Notes: generated from the letters alone by a model not told the origin. A DNA stretch of 64,000 nt from an uncultured Porphyromonas sp. (GCF_938046015.1 NZ_CALIXW010000046.1:62001-126000); one strand, 5' to 3'. Positions 52,944 through 62,671 are shown, numbered from the stretch's first letter. Made by a program: numbers and translations.

Positions 52944-53237
52944 CTAGATGGAGGCTTCGACCGCCCAGACGAAGGCGCGGAGGCCCTGAGCGGGCGTCTC
53001 CTCGTCCATGGCCTTGAGGCGCTCCAAGAGGGTGGGCACCTTGTCAGCGGGCACGATGACCAAGAGGGACGAATTGAGCGTAGGCCAGGCGTGCGAGCCG
53101 AGGTGGGGGTCGCCCGTGGCGCTGCCGCGTCCCTGGGTGACCTCCCAGTAGGTATAGCCGCGTAGGCTGAGCTTGCCGAGGAGCTCTATGATCTCCTCGT
53201 GGTAGGCCTGATTGTAGGAGATGAATACACTTTTCAT
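52944..53237 (-). CDS. Small PII-like protein of the efflux operon
   Basis: A 97-residue cytoplasmic protein with a ferredoxin-like pattern: MKSVFISYNQAYHEEIIELL (strand then helix), GYTYWEVTQGRG, a loop GSATGDPHLGSHAWPTLN, a strand SSLLVIVPADKVPTLLERL and a final strand GLRAFVWAVE. This resembles PII-like or DUF3240-type proteins that accompany heavy-metal or RND transporters. The loop with two His could bind a metal, but no proof exists. It is the last gene of the operon, 16 bases after the RND permease gene, and may sense substrate or regulate the pump. Confidence 0.7.
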   Translation of the reverse strand: MKSVFISYNQAYHEEIIELLGKLSLRGYTYWEVTQGRGSATGDPHLGSHAWPTLNSSLLVIVPADKVPTLLERLKAMDEETPAQGLRAFVWAVEASI

Positions 53238-53253
53238 ATCAGTAGGCTAGGGG

Positions 53254-56200
53254 CTAGATGCGTCGGCGCTTCAGACGGCGTGCCTCGAGGGCCGCGTAGA
53301 GCGTGGGGATGAGTACGAGGGTGACGAGGGTCGAGATGGAGAGCCCCCAGGCGACGGTGATCCCCATGGCCTGCCACATCTCCGAGCCCTCACCGATGCC
53401 GAGCGCCATGGGGAGCATCCCCAGGACGGTGGTCATCGTGGTCATGAGCACGGGGCGGAGGCGGGACTTACCCGAGGTGACGACCGCTCGCGAGATGATC
53501 ATACCGCGCTCGCGGCACAGGCGTATGTAGTCGATGAGCACGATCCCGTTCTTCACCACGATGCCGATGAGCATGATCATACCGATGAAGGTCATCGTAT
53601 CCATAGGCACTTGCGTCACTAGGAGGCCGATGAAGACCCCCGTAAAGGCGAAGGGTATAGAGAACATGATGACGAAGGGGTCGACGAGGCTCTCGAACTG
53701 TGCCGCCATGACGATGAAGACCAGCAGCACGATCAGGGCCATCAGCACTCCGAGGTCGCCGAAGGTCTCCTGCTGGCTCTCGTAGGCCCCCGTGAGCTTG
53801 TAGCTCATGCCCTCGGGCAGGGGGTGGGCGGCGAGGAGCTGCTGGGCGTCGGCTACGACCTCACTGAGCTGTGAGCCTGGGGCGGCATTGACCGTCAGCG
53901 AGACGTAGCGCGAGCGGTCCTTGCGCTCGATGGTCGGTGGGGTGAAGGACTCGTCGAGGCGGCCGAGCTCGGAGAGGCGTACGGCCTTGCCCTGCGGCGT
54001 ATAGACGAGGATGTTCATCAGGTCCTGTACGCTCTGGCGTGCCTCGGGGGCGAGGCTCACGCGGATATCGTACTCGCTGCCCTCCTCACGGAAGTAGGAG
54101 CTGACCGTCCCATTGACCGCGCTGCGCAGATAGCTGGAGGCAGTGGCGAGATTGAGCCCCTGCTCGGCGAGCTTGGTGCGGTCGAAGACGAAGCGCAGCT
54201 CAGGCGTATAGTCCTTGCGGCTGATGGTGATGCCCGAGACGCTAGCCTTGTCCTTGAGCTGCTCGCTGAGGAGGCGGGCGTAGCTGTCCGAGCGCTGGAA
54301 GTCCTGCCCGTAGAGCTCGATGACGAGGCCCGAGCTGGAGTTGGGGTTGCCGTCGCCGCTGGAGACCTTGTAGGAGGTTACCTCGGGCGTCTTGGCGAAG
54401 AGCTCTCGGAGCCCCGCAGCGACCTCATCCTGCGTCATGCTGCGCTCCTTCTGTGGGCGCAGGCCGATGAACATGGAGGCGACGTTGGAGCCGTTCTCCT
54501 GCGTCGAGGCGTAGGTATTGCTGGCGTCGGCCTGCCCTACAGACATGGAGATCGTCTGTATGGCGGGAAAGGTCTGGCGCATACGTGCCTCGAGGTCGAG
54601 GGCGAACTGGCGTGTCTCCTCCACACGCGTGCCGACGGGTAGCTCCACCGAGGCGTCGATGAAGCCCACGTCCTGCTTCGGCATGAAGGAGCTCTTGATG
54701 AACTGCAGCCCGAGGAGGCTCAGGGCGAAGATCCCTAGGGCGGAGAGGATCGTCGAGCGGCGGTGGCGTACCGTCCAGCCCAGCAGGCGAGCGTAGAGGA
54801 GGTCGAGCTTCCCAAGGAAGGATTCGATGGGGGCGAAGAAGCGCGTCAGTACCTTACCGCGGCTCACGCCCTTGCGCAGCAGCTGCGAGGAGAGCATGGG
54901 CGTCAGGCTCAGCGCCGCTGCCGTCGAGACGATCATCACGATACTGATGCTCCAGCCCAGCTGGCGGAACATCACCCCAGCATCCCCTGGCGTCATCGTC
55001 AGCGGGAGAAAGACGGCGAGCATCGTCAGCGTCGAGGCGATGACCGAGATCCCTACCTCGTTCGTCCCATGGATGGCAGCCTGCCGAGGGGCGCTGCCGC
55101 GCTCGATGTGGGTCGTCACATTCTCCAGCACCACGATGGCATCATCCACGACCATACCTATGGCGATGGAGAGCGAGGAGAGTGAGATAACGTTGAGCGA
55201 ATTGCCTGAGACGAGCAGGTAGATGAAGGAGGCGACGAGCGATATAGGGATCGTCAGCACGATGATGAAGGTGGCTCGCCAGCGTCCGAGGAAGATGAAG
55301 ACCACCAGCATCACGATGACGAAGGTGATGTAGATCGTCTCCTGGAGCGAGTTGATCGTATTGACGATGAAGGACGAGGTGTCGATCAGGTAGTCGAGCT
55401 TGACGTCTGAGGGCAGCGACTGCTGGATCTGGGGCAGCATGCGACGTACCTGCTCGGAGATCTTCACCGAGTTGGAGCCCGCCTGCTTGCTGATCATGAC
55501 CATCGCCCCGGTCATACCATTGATATAGTTCTCCTGCTGGCGCTCGGCGACGGTATCCTTGACGGTGGCTACATCGGAGAGGCGTACGTCCTTACCGCCG
55601 ACACTAGCGACGATGATGCTCGAGAGCTGTGCGGGATCGGTAAACTCACCCTGCACTCGGAGGCTATTCGTACGGGATCCGAGGTCGATCTGCCCTGCGG
55701 GGATATTGGTGTTCTCGGCCCCGATGATCTGTGCGATCTGCTGGGTCGTCAGGTGGTAGGCCTCGAGCTTGGAGGGGTCGCAGTAGACCTGGATGACGCG
55801 CTTGGTGGCGCCGAGGACGCTTACCGAGCCTACGCCGTCGATGCGCTGCAGCGGGTTGGTGACCTTGTCCTCGAGGATCTTGGCCAGCGCTGGGGCACTC
55901 TCCTTGGACTGCACGGAGAGCATAGCCACGGGGATGCTGGCGTTGTCGAACTTGAAGATCGTCGGCTTCTTGGCCCCCGTGGGAAGCAGCTCGGAGGTGG
56001 CGTCGAGCTTATCGCGGATGTCGTTGGTGGCCTCTGCGATGGGCGTCCCGGCGCGGAACTGCATGGTGATGATGGACGAGTTCTCCTGGCTCTTGGAGCT
56101 GATGTGCTTGAGCTTGTCGATCCCGTTGAGACTGTTCTCGAGCACCTTCGTGACGTTGGACTCGATGTCCTCTGCGCTGGCGCCCGGGTAGGCGGTGATG

Positions 56201-56340
56201 ATCATCACGGTCGTGGTGTCCGTGTTGGGCATCAGCTCGATGGCCAGTCGCGTCAGGGCGAAGAGCCCGAGGATAGCGATGGCTACGTAGATGAGCGCCG
56301 TGGTGATCGGCTTCTTGACCGAGGTTTCGTAGATACTCAT
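53254..56340 (-). CDS. RND efflux permease (AcrB-like, HAE1 group)
   Basis: A 1028-residue inner-membrane pump. It opens with SVKKPITTALIYVAIAILGL, has the two large periplasmic loops expected for RND proteins and twelve membrane segments. The proton-relay Asp pair is in IAIGMVVDDAIVVLENV near residue 400, and the fourth to sixth helices contain FLPLTMTPGDAGVMFRQLG. The NG-I-V-LIDY segment (KNGIVLIDYIRLCRERG) near residue 940 is another family block. The DD pair and general sequence favour the HAE1 (drug or dye) group over the metal-exporting CusA group, which usually has a longer Met-rich path. It follows the adaptor gene by 5 bases. Confidence 0.92.
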   Translation of the reverse strand: MSIYETSVKKPITTALIYVAIAILGLFALTRLAIELMPNTDTTTVMIITAYPGASAEDIESNVTKVLENSLNGIDKLKHISSKSQENSSIITMQFRAGTPIAEATNDIRDKLDATSELLPTGAKKPTIFKFDNASIPVAMLSVQSKESAPALAKILEDKVTNPLQRIDGVGSVSVLGATKRVIQVYCDPSKLEAYHLTTQQIAQIIGAENTNIPAGQIDLGSRTNSLRVQGEFTDPAQLSSIIVASVGGKDVRLSDVATVKDTVAERQQENYINGMTGAMVMISKQAGSNSVKISEQVRRMLPQIQQSLPSDVKLDYLIDTSSFIVNTINSLQETIYITFVIVMLVVFIFLGRWRATFIIVLTIPISLVASFIYLLVSGNSLNVISLSSLSIAIGMVVDDAIVVLENVTTHIERGSAPRQAAIHGTNEVGISVIASTLTMLAVFLPLTMTPGDAGVMFRQLGWSISIVMIVSTAAALSLTPMLSSQLLRKGVSRGKVLTRFFAPIESFLGKLDLLYARLLGWTVRHRRSTILSALGIFALSLLGLQFIKSSFMPKQDVGFIDASVELPVGTRVEETRQFALDLEARMRQTFPAIQTISMSVGQADASNTYASTQENGSNVASMFIGLRPQKERSMTQDEVAAGLRELFAKTPEVTSYKVSSGDGNPNSSSGLVIELYGQDFQRSDSYARLLSEQLKDKASVSGITISRKDYTPELRFVFDRTKLAEQGLNLATASSYLRSAVNGTVSSYFREEGSEYDIRVSLAPEARQSVQDLMNILVYTPQGKAVRLSELGRLDESFTPPTIERKDRSRYVSLTVNAAPGSQLSEVVADAQQLLAAHPLPEGMSYKLTGAYESQQETFGDLGVLMALIVLLVFIVMAAQFESLVDPFVIMFSIPFAFTGVFIGLLVTQVPMDTMTFIGMIMLIGIVVKNGIVLIDYIRLCRERGMIISRAVVTSGKSRLRPVLMTTMTTVLGMLPMALGIGEGSEMWQAMGITVAWGLSISTLVTLVLIPTLYAALEARRLKRRRI

Positions 56341-56345
56341 AGGGG

Positions 56346-57377
56346 CTACTTAGCTAGCTTGACAGCGGTGCCGTTCTTCAGGCGCGAGGGGGCGGAGATA
56401 ATCAGCTGCTCGCCGGGCTCGATGCCTCGGAGCACCTCGTAGCGGCCGTCCTGCAGCTCGCCCAGCTCGACCTCGCGGTAGACGGCCTTGCCCTCCTTGA
56501 GGACGTAGACGTAGCGGATGCCACTACCTGCCTGGCGTACGATGGCCTTGTCCGAGATGGTCAGGGCCTGGCGCGTGCCGAAGTCCAGACTTAGGCGAGC
56601 GTACATCCCAGGGCGTAGGCGCTGATCCTTATTGGGTACCTCGATCTCGACGCCGACGGTGTGCGTCGTGGCGTCGACGGTGGGGTAAACCTTGGTGATG
56701 CGGCCGCTGAAGGACTGCGTGCCGAGGGCCTCGACGCTCAGACTGGCCTCGAGGCCGGGCTTGAGGCGGGTGTAGTACTGCTCGGAGACGTTGACGACGA
56801 CCTTGAGCGGGCTTACCTGCTGGATGACGAGGATGGGCTGTGCGGGCGAGGTGACGTCGCCGTTGTCGTAGTTCTTAGCGGTGACGAAGCCCGAGATGGG
56901 GCTACGCAGCAGGGTGTTCTCCGAGGCGTTGCCGTAGCTCAGCTTAGCCTGCTCGAGGGCGCTCTTGGCCTGCTCCCACTGGGCCTTGGAGATACCGCCG
57001 ACCTTGTAGAGCTCGTCCATGCGGGCGAAGTTGGTCTTAGCATCCGCCAGCTGGATCTGTGCGGCGGAGGCCTGCGTGGCTTCCATGCGGGCGACGACCT
57101 GCCCAGCGGCGACGCGGTCTCCTACGGCGACGAGGATCTGTTTGACACGTCCGCCAGCCTGCGCGGTGATGTTATTGAGCGTCTTGGCCTCGAGCTGCGC
57201 CGTGTACTGCTGGCGGCTGTCGAGCTCGGTAAGGCGTGCTGCGTCGACCGTGACGACCTGGGTGCTATCGGTGCTCTGAGCCGTCTCTTGCTTCGAGGAG
57301 CTCGAGCTGCTGCAGGCGGTGCTAAGGCTGAGGGAGGCTGCTGAGAGGAGCAGCAGGAGCGAAGTCTGTGGCTTCAT
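56346..57377 (-). CDS. RND periplasmic adaptor lipoprotein
   Basis: A 343-residue membrane-fusion protein. The lipobox STAC near residues 19-22 is followed by a Ser-rich stretch. The lipoyl halves are NITAQAGGRVKQILVAVGDRV near residue 68 and LLRSPISGFVTAKNYDNGDV near residue 160, with a helical hairpin in between (QIQLADAKTNFARMDELYK). Beta-barrel and membrane-proximal domains follow (GMYARLSLDFG, GIEPGEQLIISAPSRLKNG). It links the inner-membrane pump to the TolC-type channel. It lies 26 bases after the channel gene and 5 bases before the pump gene. The gene order channel, adaptor, pump is usual in Bacteroidota. Confidence 0.92.
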   Translation of the reverse strand: MKPQTSLLLLLSAASLSLSTACSSSSSSKQETAQSTDSTQVVTVDAARLTELDSRQQYTAQLEAKTLNNITAQAGGRVKQILVAVGDRVAAGQVVARMEATQASAAQIQLADAKTNFARMDELYKVGGISKAQWEQAKSALEQAKLSYGNASENTLLRSPISGFVTAKNYDNGDVTSPAQPILVIQQVSPLKVVVNVSEQYYTRLKPGLEASLSVEALGTQSFSGRITKVYPTVDATTHTVGVEIEVPNKDQRLRPGMYARLSLDFGTRQALTISDKAIVRQAGSGIRYVYVLKEGKAVYREVELGELQDGRYEVLRGIEPGEQLIISAPSRLKNGTAVKLAK

Positions 57378-57403
57378 ATTCTGAGTCTATATTAGGGTGC
57401 GGA

Positions 57404-58828
57404 CTAGGGGAGCTGGTCGAGGCCCTGCAGCTCATCGAGGCTGAAGACCGAGATCATATACTGGTGGATGGCTTGGCTGAGGGCAAGGCGCGCCTGCAGG
57501 AGGGCTAGCTCGGCGTCATTGAGCTCCAGCAGGGTGCTGGCCCCGCTGCTGTAGCGTACGCGGGCGATCTCATGGCCGCGGCTGGCACTGGCGACGGCAT
57601 CACGTGCGGCGACGAAGGTCGCTAGGGCATTGCGCTGCTCGGTGCGTGCGTTCTCCAGCCCCAGCTCGAGCTGCCGCTGGGTGGCTAGGCGCTGCAGCTG
57701 TAGCTGCTGGATCTGCACGCGGCTGGCACGTAGGTCATTGTAGCGCGCTCCCCCATTGTACAGCGGTACGTTGAGGCTGAGGCCGAGGGTGGAGAAGGGA
57801 CTCCAGCGCTTGCTATTGTCCAGGCGTAGCTGGTCGGCAGCGTAGTTGTACTGGTAGGTGAAGCTTAGGGAGAGGGTGGGGAGGAAGGCGGCCTTCTTCA
57901 CCTTGAACGCGGCCTCGAGCTGGCGCTGCTGTAGGCCGAGGCTTCGGAGGTCGCTGTTACGCTCGAGGCTGAGGGTGGTGGCAGCGTGCTCTCCCGACTC
58001 GGGCAGCAGGCCGAAGATCTGCTCCTCGTAGGCGGGCAGCGCCTCACCGAGGCTGATGCTATCACTGAGGGGGAGCCCCATGACGACCTTGAGCTTGGCC
58101 TCCGCCAGGCGCTCGGTGTTGCGCGCCGATAGGAGCTGAGGCAGGAGATTCTTGAGCTGCGTCTCCATGCGGATCTTGTCGTACTCGGCCACGAGCCCGT
58201 GCTCGTACTTCTGGGTGATCTGCTGGTAGTTCTGCTGCGTGTTGTCGTAGCTGCTCTGTAGGGTGCGTGCGGACTCGCGTGCCAGCAGTACCCCGAGGTA
58301 GGCCTTACGCACCTCGCTGATGAGGGCCACGCGGGAGCCGCGGGCCTTCTCCTCGGCCAGCTCTACGGCTCGCTGGTCGAGCTGGAGGGAGGCCCAGAGC
58401 TGGGGGGCGATGAGGGGCATCCCTGCGTTGATGCCGCCCTGCAGGCTGTGGCGCTCACCCATCTCGATGCCGTCGCCCCCGAAGAGATTGCCGAAGGGAG
58501 AGGGAGCGCCGCCAGGCATGGCGCCGCCGCTATCGCCGCCGCCGAAGTAGACCTTCTGCTTCTTGAGCATGAGGCTATAGGAGCCCGAGAGGTTGATCTC
58601 GGGCAGGAGCTTGCCTCGATTCTTGCGCTGGTCGAGCTCGGCACCCTTGACGCCGAGCTCGCTGGCGGCGAGGGCGGGGTTGAGCCTAAGGGCGCTGTCT
58701 ACCGCCCCGCGTAGGGTGAGCGGTGGGCGGCTCGGCTGAGACTGCTGTCCTGCCGCCTTAGAGCCGCTGAGGGTGAGAAGCCCGAGGAGGGCGTAGCCCA
58801 GGGTACGGGCTATGTTTGTTTGTTGCAT
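57404..58828 (-). CDS. TolC-family outer-membrane efflux channel
   Basis: A 474-residue protein with a signal peptide (IARTLGYALLGLLTLSGSKAAG) and the two TolC repeats: LTLRGAVDSALRLNPALAAS at the start, long Ala/Gln/Leu-rich helices, and the second half beginning near TTLSLERNSDLRSLGLQQRQ. A loop near residue 95 is Gly/Pro-rich (GGGDSGGAMPGGAPSPFG), which is unusual and may be flexible. The C-terminal stretch ELNDAELALLQARLALSQAI is a hallmark of OEP domains. A GTG upstream (58858) is possible, but the ATG at 58828 sits directly before the signal peptide. First gene of the efflux operon. Confidence 0.9.
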   Translation of the reverse strand: MQQTNIARTLGYALLGLLTLSGSKAAGQQSQPSRPPLTLRGAVDSALRLNPALAASELGVKGAELDQRKNRGKLLPEINLSGSYSLMLKKQKVYFGGGDSGGAMPGGAPSPFGNLFGGDGIEMGERHSLQGGINAGMPLIAPQLWASLQLDQRAVELAEEKARGSRVALISEVRKAYLGVLLARESARTLQSSYDNTQQNYQQITQKYEHGLVAEYDKIRMETQLKNLLPQLLSARNTERLAEAKLKVVMGLPLSDSISLGEALPAYEEQIFGLLPESGEHAATTLSLERNSDLRSLGLQQRQLEAAFKVKKAAFLPTLSLSFTYQYNYAADQLRLDNSKRWSPFSTLGLSLNVPLYNGGARYNDLRASRVQIQQLQLQRLATQRQLELGLENARTEQRNALATFVAARDAVASASRGHEIARVRYSSGASTLLELNDAELALLQARLALSQAIHQYMISVFSLDELQGLDQLP

Positions 58829-59101
58829 TGCTGTCTTGACGCTAGTGTACACGTGCACCTACTCTTAACAAGGAGAAGTATAAAAAGTTCACGTCCGTAC
58901 TATCTTCCTCGTGCTTAGGGCTCCTCCGTCCTTCGCTTGGAACGGGTTCGTACTAGGTTTTTGTGCTATTATTCCTTGGGAATGAGTGTGCTAGCTCCTT
59001 GCTCTGCGGATGGCTTCTCTTTGCTTGGGGCGGGCTGAGCGGCAGGCCTCATAAGCCTGGCTTCAAGGGCTCGCGGCGCTCGGCCTTGGCCCTGGGCTCG
59101 C
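58829..59101. other. Divergent intergenic region left of array 6
   Basis: About 270 bases between the efflux operon start and the repeat array. The first 100 bases are AT-richer and probably hold the efflux promoter, but no exact TAnnTTTG match was found on the minus strand. No regulator gene is adjacent and no operator-like palindrome was recognised. Confidence 0.4.
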
Positions 59102-59183
59102 TGAAGGATATCCGTCAGCTCCCTGAGGGACGTCCGTCACGCGGCTGAAGGATAGCAGTCGGCGCGCCGATGGATATCAGTGA
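59102..59183. repeat. 22-bp-period palindrome array 6 (four units)
   Basis: Units start at 59102, 59124, 59146 and 59168, exactly 22 bases apart: TGAAGGATATCCGTCA, TGAGGGACGTCCGTCA, TGAAGGATAGCAGTCG, CGATGGATATCAGTGA. It lies between the divergent efflux operon and the foldase gene. GGGGGATAAGGCTCGG follows on the right. Confidence 0.9.
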
Positions 59184-59282
59184 GGGAGGCTGGGGGATAA
59201 GGCTCGGGAGGCTCGGGGACTGAAGGGCCTAGCCTAAGGCGCCGCCCCCAGCGGCGCTAGCGCCTAGATCGGAATACTTTTG

Positions 59283-59290
59283 TATCTTTG
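59283..59290 (+). promoter_or_regulatory. -7 box for the PpiD/SurA-type gene
   Basis: TATCTTTG followed by TG, matching TAnnTTTG, 55 bases upstream of the ATG in an AT-richer leader. Confidence 0.7.
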
Positions 59291-59345
59291 TGACCCAAAG
59301 TATTGTAGCAATAAACAACACTCAATAATACGGTAAGAACAGATA

Positions 59346-61508
59346 ATGGCAGTATTAGACAAGATCCGGAGTCACTCCGTGCTGCTCGTGGTCGTGATCG
59401 GGGTAGCACTCGCTGGCTTCGTGATCGGAGACCTCTTCACCAGTGGACGCACCTTTTGGGACAAGAGCGAGCGCGTAGCCCTCTCCATCGACGGCAAGGA
59501 CATCTCCATTGAGGAGTACAGCGCCCGCCTCGAGCAGCTACAGCAGCAGGCTGAGCGTCAGGGACAGAAGATGGGCGACGAGCAGCGTATGATGCTCAAT
59601 AATCAGCTCGCGCAGCAGTATATATCGGAGTACGCGCTGACCAAGATCGCCGACAAGGCTGGCGTACAGGTCACCGACGACGAGCTCTATGCACTGCTCA
59701 CCGGTAAGGGGATCTCACCCTCGCCGCTGGCTGTCCAGTTCTTCGGCTCGGCCGATGAGAAGCAGATCAACGAGTTCATCCGCCAGCTCTCCGACAAGCA
59801 GATAGCCGCTGCTCCCGCAGACCAGCGTGACCAGCTCAAGAGCCTGCAGCAGCAGTTCATCGCCCTGCAGCAGCAGGTGCGCGTACAGCGTCTGCAGGAG
59901 AAGATCGGTACGCTGCTCTCGCGTAGCTTCAAGATCAACGACCTCGACCGCGAGCTCGCCCTCGGGGGCGCCTCTCGCAGCGTAGCACTGGTACGTAGCG
60001 CGGCGAGCATGATCACCGACGCCGCTGCCAAGCCCAGCGATGAGGAGGTACAGAAGTACTACGACGGGCACAAGGACTTCTTCCGTATGCAGAGCCCCAT
60101 GGCTGAGGTCAGCTACATCAGCGTGCAGGTCGTGCCCTCGCAGGCCGACTACCAGGCAGCTGCCGAGGAGAAGGCTAAGGCCGTAGCTGAGCTGCGCGCC
60201 GCCAGCACCGTCCCCGCCGTCGAGTCTGCCCTGCGTGCCTACGCCTCGTCCAATAAGTTCTTCGATAAGAGCTACCTCACTGGTGAGGAGCTCGACCAGC
60301 TCGGCCTCGGTGCCGATCAGGTAGCCTTCGTCAAGAGTGCTGCCGTAGGTGAGGTCAGCGATCCTCAGCTCGTCAACGACCGCTATGACATCGTCAAGCT
60401 CGTAGGCAAGAAGGCCGCCCCCTCGGCCCTCGGCCTGCGTATGATCGTCCTGAGCGACAGCGTCAAGGGGCGTGCCGATAGCCTCGTGGCTCAGCTCGGC
60501 TCGGGCGCTAGCTTCGCCGACCTAGCGCGCAAGTACAGCCTCGACCAGCAGTCGGCAGCTCAGGGCGGGCTCATCACGATGCCCAACCGCATGGGCCTGG
60601 TCGATAGCACCTTCTCCGAATTCACCCTCAGCCAGCTCGGCGCTCAGTCGGGTCTTGCTCTGGATACTCTCTACAAGGTGCCCGTCGGTACGGTCGTCCG
60701 CCTCGGTCAGGCTCCTATGACCATCCTGCTGCGCGCTGAGAACGCTCAGCCCGCGGTCGAGAAGTACCAGCTGGCCTACGTCTCCCTGGAGGCTACCTTC
60801 TCTCCCGAGACCTACAATGCCAAGTACGCGGCGATGAACAAGATCCTCGGTGCAGGCGGTGGCTTCGACGCCATGGCCCAGCGCGCACAGAAGGAAGGCT
60901 TCAGCGTCACTCGTGGGGTAGCCGTCGAGACGGGTTCGCCCATGCTCGGCCAGATCCCCAGCTCGCGCCCCATCGTCACCTGGGCCCTCGGTGCCAAGGA
61001 TGGTGAGGTGAGCCCCAAGCTCTACACCTGCGGTACGGACTACCTCGTGATCCCCGCCGTCGGCAAGCACACGCCTGCAGGCTTCGCTCCCCTCTCCGTC
61101 GTCAAGGAGCAGATCGTAGCTAAGCTGATGAGCGAGAAGAAGGCCCAGCAGCTCGTCAAGCAGCTCGAGGCCAAGAAGCTCAGCACGCTGGAGGCCTACG
61201 CCGAGGCGATGCAGAGCAAGGTCGACACCCTCGTGGACGTCAACTATATCGTACGCGGCAGCGAGCCCGCAGCCTTCAACGGCTATGCGATGACCACTGC
61301 CCTGGGCAAGCTCTCCAAGCCCTTTGCAGGCTCCAACAGCGAAGTCTTCGTCCTGCAGCCCATCAGCGCCACGCCCGTAGACAAGGCAGCTTCGGCCGCC
61401 GCTCTCAAGCAGCAGGAGCTCGGCCAGGCTCGTCAGTACAGCTATCAGGCCTTCGCGGACTTCATCCAGCGCCTCAAGATCAAGGATAATCGCGCCCGCT
61501 TCTACTAG
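59346..61508 (+). CDS. Membrane-anchored peptidyl-prolyl isomerase (PpiD/SurA type)
   Basis: A 720-residue foldase. A single N-terminal anchor helix (SVLLVVVIGVALAGFVIGDL, residues about 12-31) is followed by a SurA-N-like helical region (EYSARLEQLQQQAERQGQKM, QYISEYALTKIADKAGVQVT). The parvulin domain lies at about residues 350-450 (LRMIVLSDSVKGRADSLVAQ, then GASFADLARKYSLDQQSAAQ-GG). A long second half (residues 460-720) contains a repeated helical region and a possible second, degenerate isomerase domain. It helps exported proteins fold at the periplasmic face of the inner membrane. The length is normal for Bacteroidota PpiD-like proteins. Confidence 0.88.
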   Translation: MAVLDKIRSHSVLLVVVIGVALAGFVIGDLFTSGRTFWDKSERVALSIDGKDISIEEYSARLEQLQQQAERQGQKMGDEQRMMLNNQLAQQYISEYALTKIADKAGVQVTDDELYALLTGKGISPSPLAVQFFGSADEKQINEFIRQLSDKQIAAAPADQRDQLKSLQQQFIALQQQVRVQRLQEKIGTLLSRSFKINDLDRELALGGASRSVALVRSAASMITDAAAKPSDEEVQKYYDGHKDFFRMQSPMAEVSYISVQVVPSQADYQAAAEEKAKAVAELRAASTVPAVESALRAYASSNKFFDKSYLTGEELDQLGLGADQVAFVKSAAVGEVSDPQLVNDRYDIVKLVGKKAAPSALGLRMIVLSDSVKGRADSLVAQLGSGASFADLARKYSLDQQSAAQGGLITMPNRMGLVDSTFSEFTLSQLGAQSGLALDTLYKVPVGTVVRLGQAPMTILLRAENAQPAVEKYQLAYVSLEATFSPETYNAKYAAMNKILGAGGGFDAMAQRAQKEGFSVTRGVAVETGSPMLGQIPSSRPIVTWALGAKDGEVSPKLYTCGTDYLVIPAVGKHTPAGFAPLSVVKEQIVAKLMSEKKAQQLVKQLEAKKLSTLEAYAEAMQSKVDTLVDVNYIVRGSEPAAFNGYAMTTALGKLSKPFAGSNSEVFVLQPISATPVDKAASAAALKQQELGQARQYSYQAFADFIQRLKIKDNRARFY

Positions 61509-61548
61509 ATCTGGGAGCGAACCTATAGGCGCCTAGCTAGTTACTATA

Positions 61549-61586
61549 AAGGCTGCCCGCGGCGTCCTATCGCCCCGGGCAGCCTT
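61549..61586 (+). terminator. Terminator after the foldase gene
   Basis: An 11-bp stem AAGGCTGCCCG/CGGGCAGCCTT (61549-61559 with 61576-61586) plus inner GG/CC pairs, 40 bases after the stop. Only a weak T-rich tail (TTCATCATT) follows. Confidence 0.75.
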
Positions 61587-61615
61587 CATCATTGATCCTC
61601 CCTGAACTTCCCCTT

Positions 61616-62671
61616 ATGATGCCCACCACAGGCAAGAAAATACTCCTAGGACTGAGTCTCGAGCAGCTGACGCAGCTGGCCGAGGAGCTCGGTATGCCCC
61701 GCTTCACCGGTAAGCAGCTCGCAGGCTGGCTCTATGACAAGCGCGTCACGAGCATCGAGGAGATGAGTAACATCTCCAAGGCCAACCGTGAGCGCCTCAG
61801 CGAGCACTACGAGGTGGGGCGCAGTGCCCCCGTCACCAGCGAGCTCTCCAAGGACGGCACGCGCAAGTACCTCTTCCGTGTCCGCTCGGGCGGACTTGTC
61901 GAGGCCGTCTTCATCCCCGACGGCGACCGCGCTACCCTCTGCATCTCCTCGCAGGTGGGCTGTAAGATGGACTGCCTCTTCTGCATGACGGGCAAGCAGG
62001 GCTTCAAGGGCAACCTCTCCGCGGGCGAGATCATCAACCAGGTGCTCTCCGTCGAGGAGTCGGCCGAGCTCACCAACATAGTATATATGGGTATGGGCGA
62101 GCCGCTGGACAATGCTACGAACGTGCTGGAGAGCATCGCCGTGATGACCTCCAGCTGGGGGCTGGCTTGGTCGCCCAAGCGCATCACCCTCTCTACCGTC
62201 GGGGTGCGCCGCGGCCTGGAGCGCTTCCTCAGTGAGACGAGCTGCCACCTGGCGGTATCGCTGCACAACCCCTTCCACGAGGGGCGCCTCGAGCTGATGC
62301 CTGCTGAAGGGGGGCTGCCGCTGGAGCAGACGCTGGAGATGATCCGCCAGGCGGACTTCACGGGGCAGCGTCGCGTGTCCTTCGAGTATATTGTCTTCGA
62401 GGGCGTCAATGATAGCCGCGCCCACGCCGAGGAGCTAGCGCGCCTCCTGCGCGGCATCCCTTGTCGCATCAACCTCATCCCCTTCCACCAGATCCCCAAC
62501 GTGCCGCTGCGCCCGCTAGCCGCTGCTGGCATGGAGCAGTTCAAGCGCTGGCTGGAGGCTCGTGGCTACACCACGACGATCCGCACCTCGCGCGGCGAGG
62601 ATATCTCCGCCGCCTGCGGCATGCTCTCCACGAAGGAGCAGATGGCCGAGGCCTCCGCCTCTGCCTCCTAG
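61616..62671 (+). CDS. rlmN: 23S rRNA and tRNA adenine-C2 methyltransferase RlmN
   Basis: A 351-residue radical SAM methyltransferase. The N-terminal accessory domain includes LGMPRFTGKQLAGWLYDKRV. The cluster-binding motif is CKMDCLFCMTG near residue 116, GMGEPLDN follows near residue 160, and the C-terminal catalytic Cys is in GEDISAACGMLSTKE near residue 335; the second active-site Cys is also expected and appears as Cys in the same region. RlmN methylates A2503 of 23S rRNA and A37 of some tRNAs. The ATG at 61616 (or 61619) was preferred to the TTG at 61592, which lies just past the preceding hairpin. Confidence 0.93.
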   Translation: MMPTTGKKILLGLSLEQLTQLAEELGMPRFTGKQLAGWLYDKRVTSIEEMSNISKANRERLSEHYEVGRSAPVTSELSKDGTRKYLFRVRSGGLVEAVFIPDGDRATLCISSQVGCKMDCLFCMTGKQGFKGNLSAGEIINQVLSVEESAELTNIVYMGMGEPLDNATNVLESIAVMTSSWGLAWSPKRITLSTVGVRRGLERFLSETSCHLAVSLHNPFHEGRLELMPAEGGLPLEQTLEMIRQADFTGQRRVSFEYIVFEGVNDSRAHAEELARLLRGIPCRINLIPFHQIPNVPLRPLAAAGMEQFKRWLEARGYTTTIRTSRGEDISAACGMLSTKEQMAEASASAS

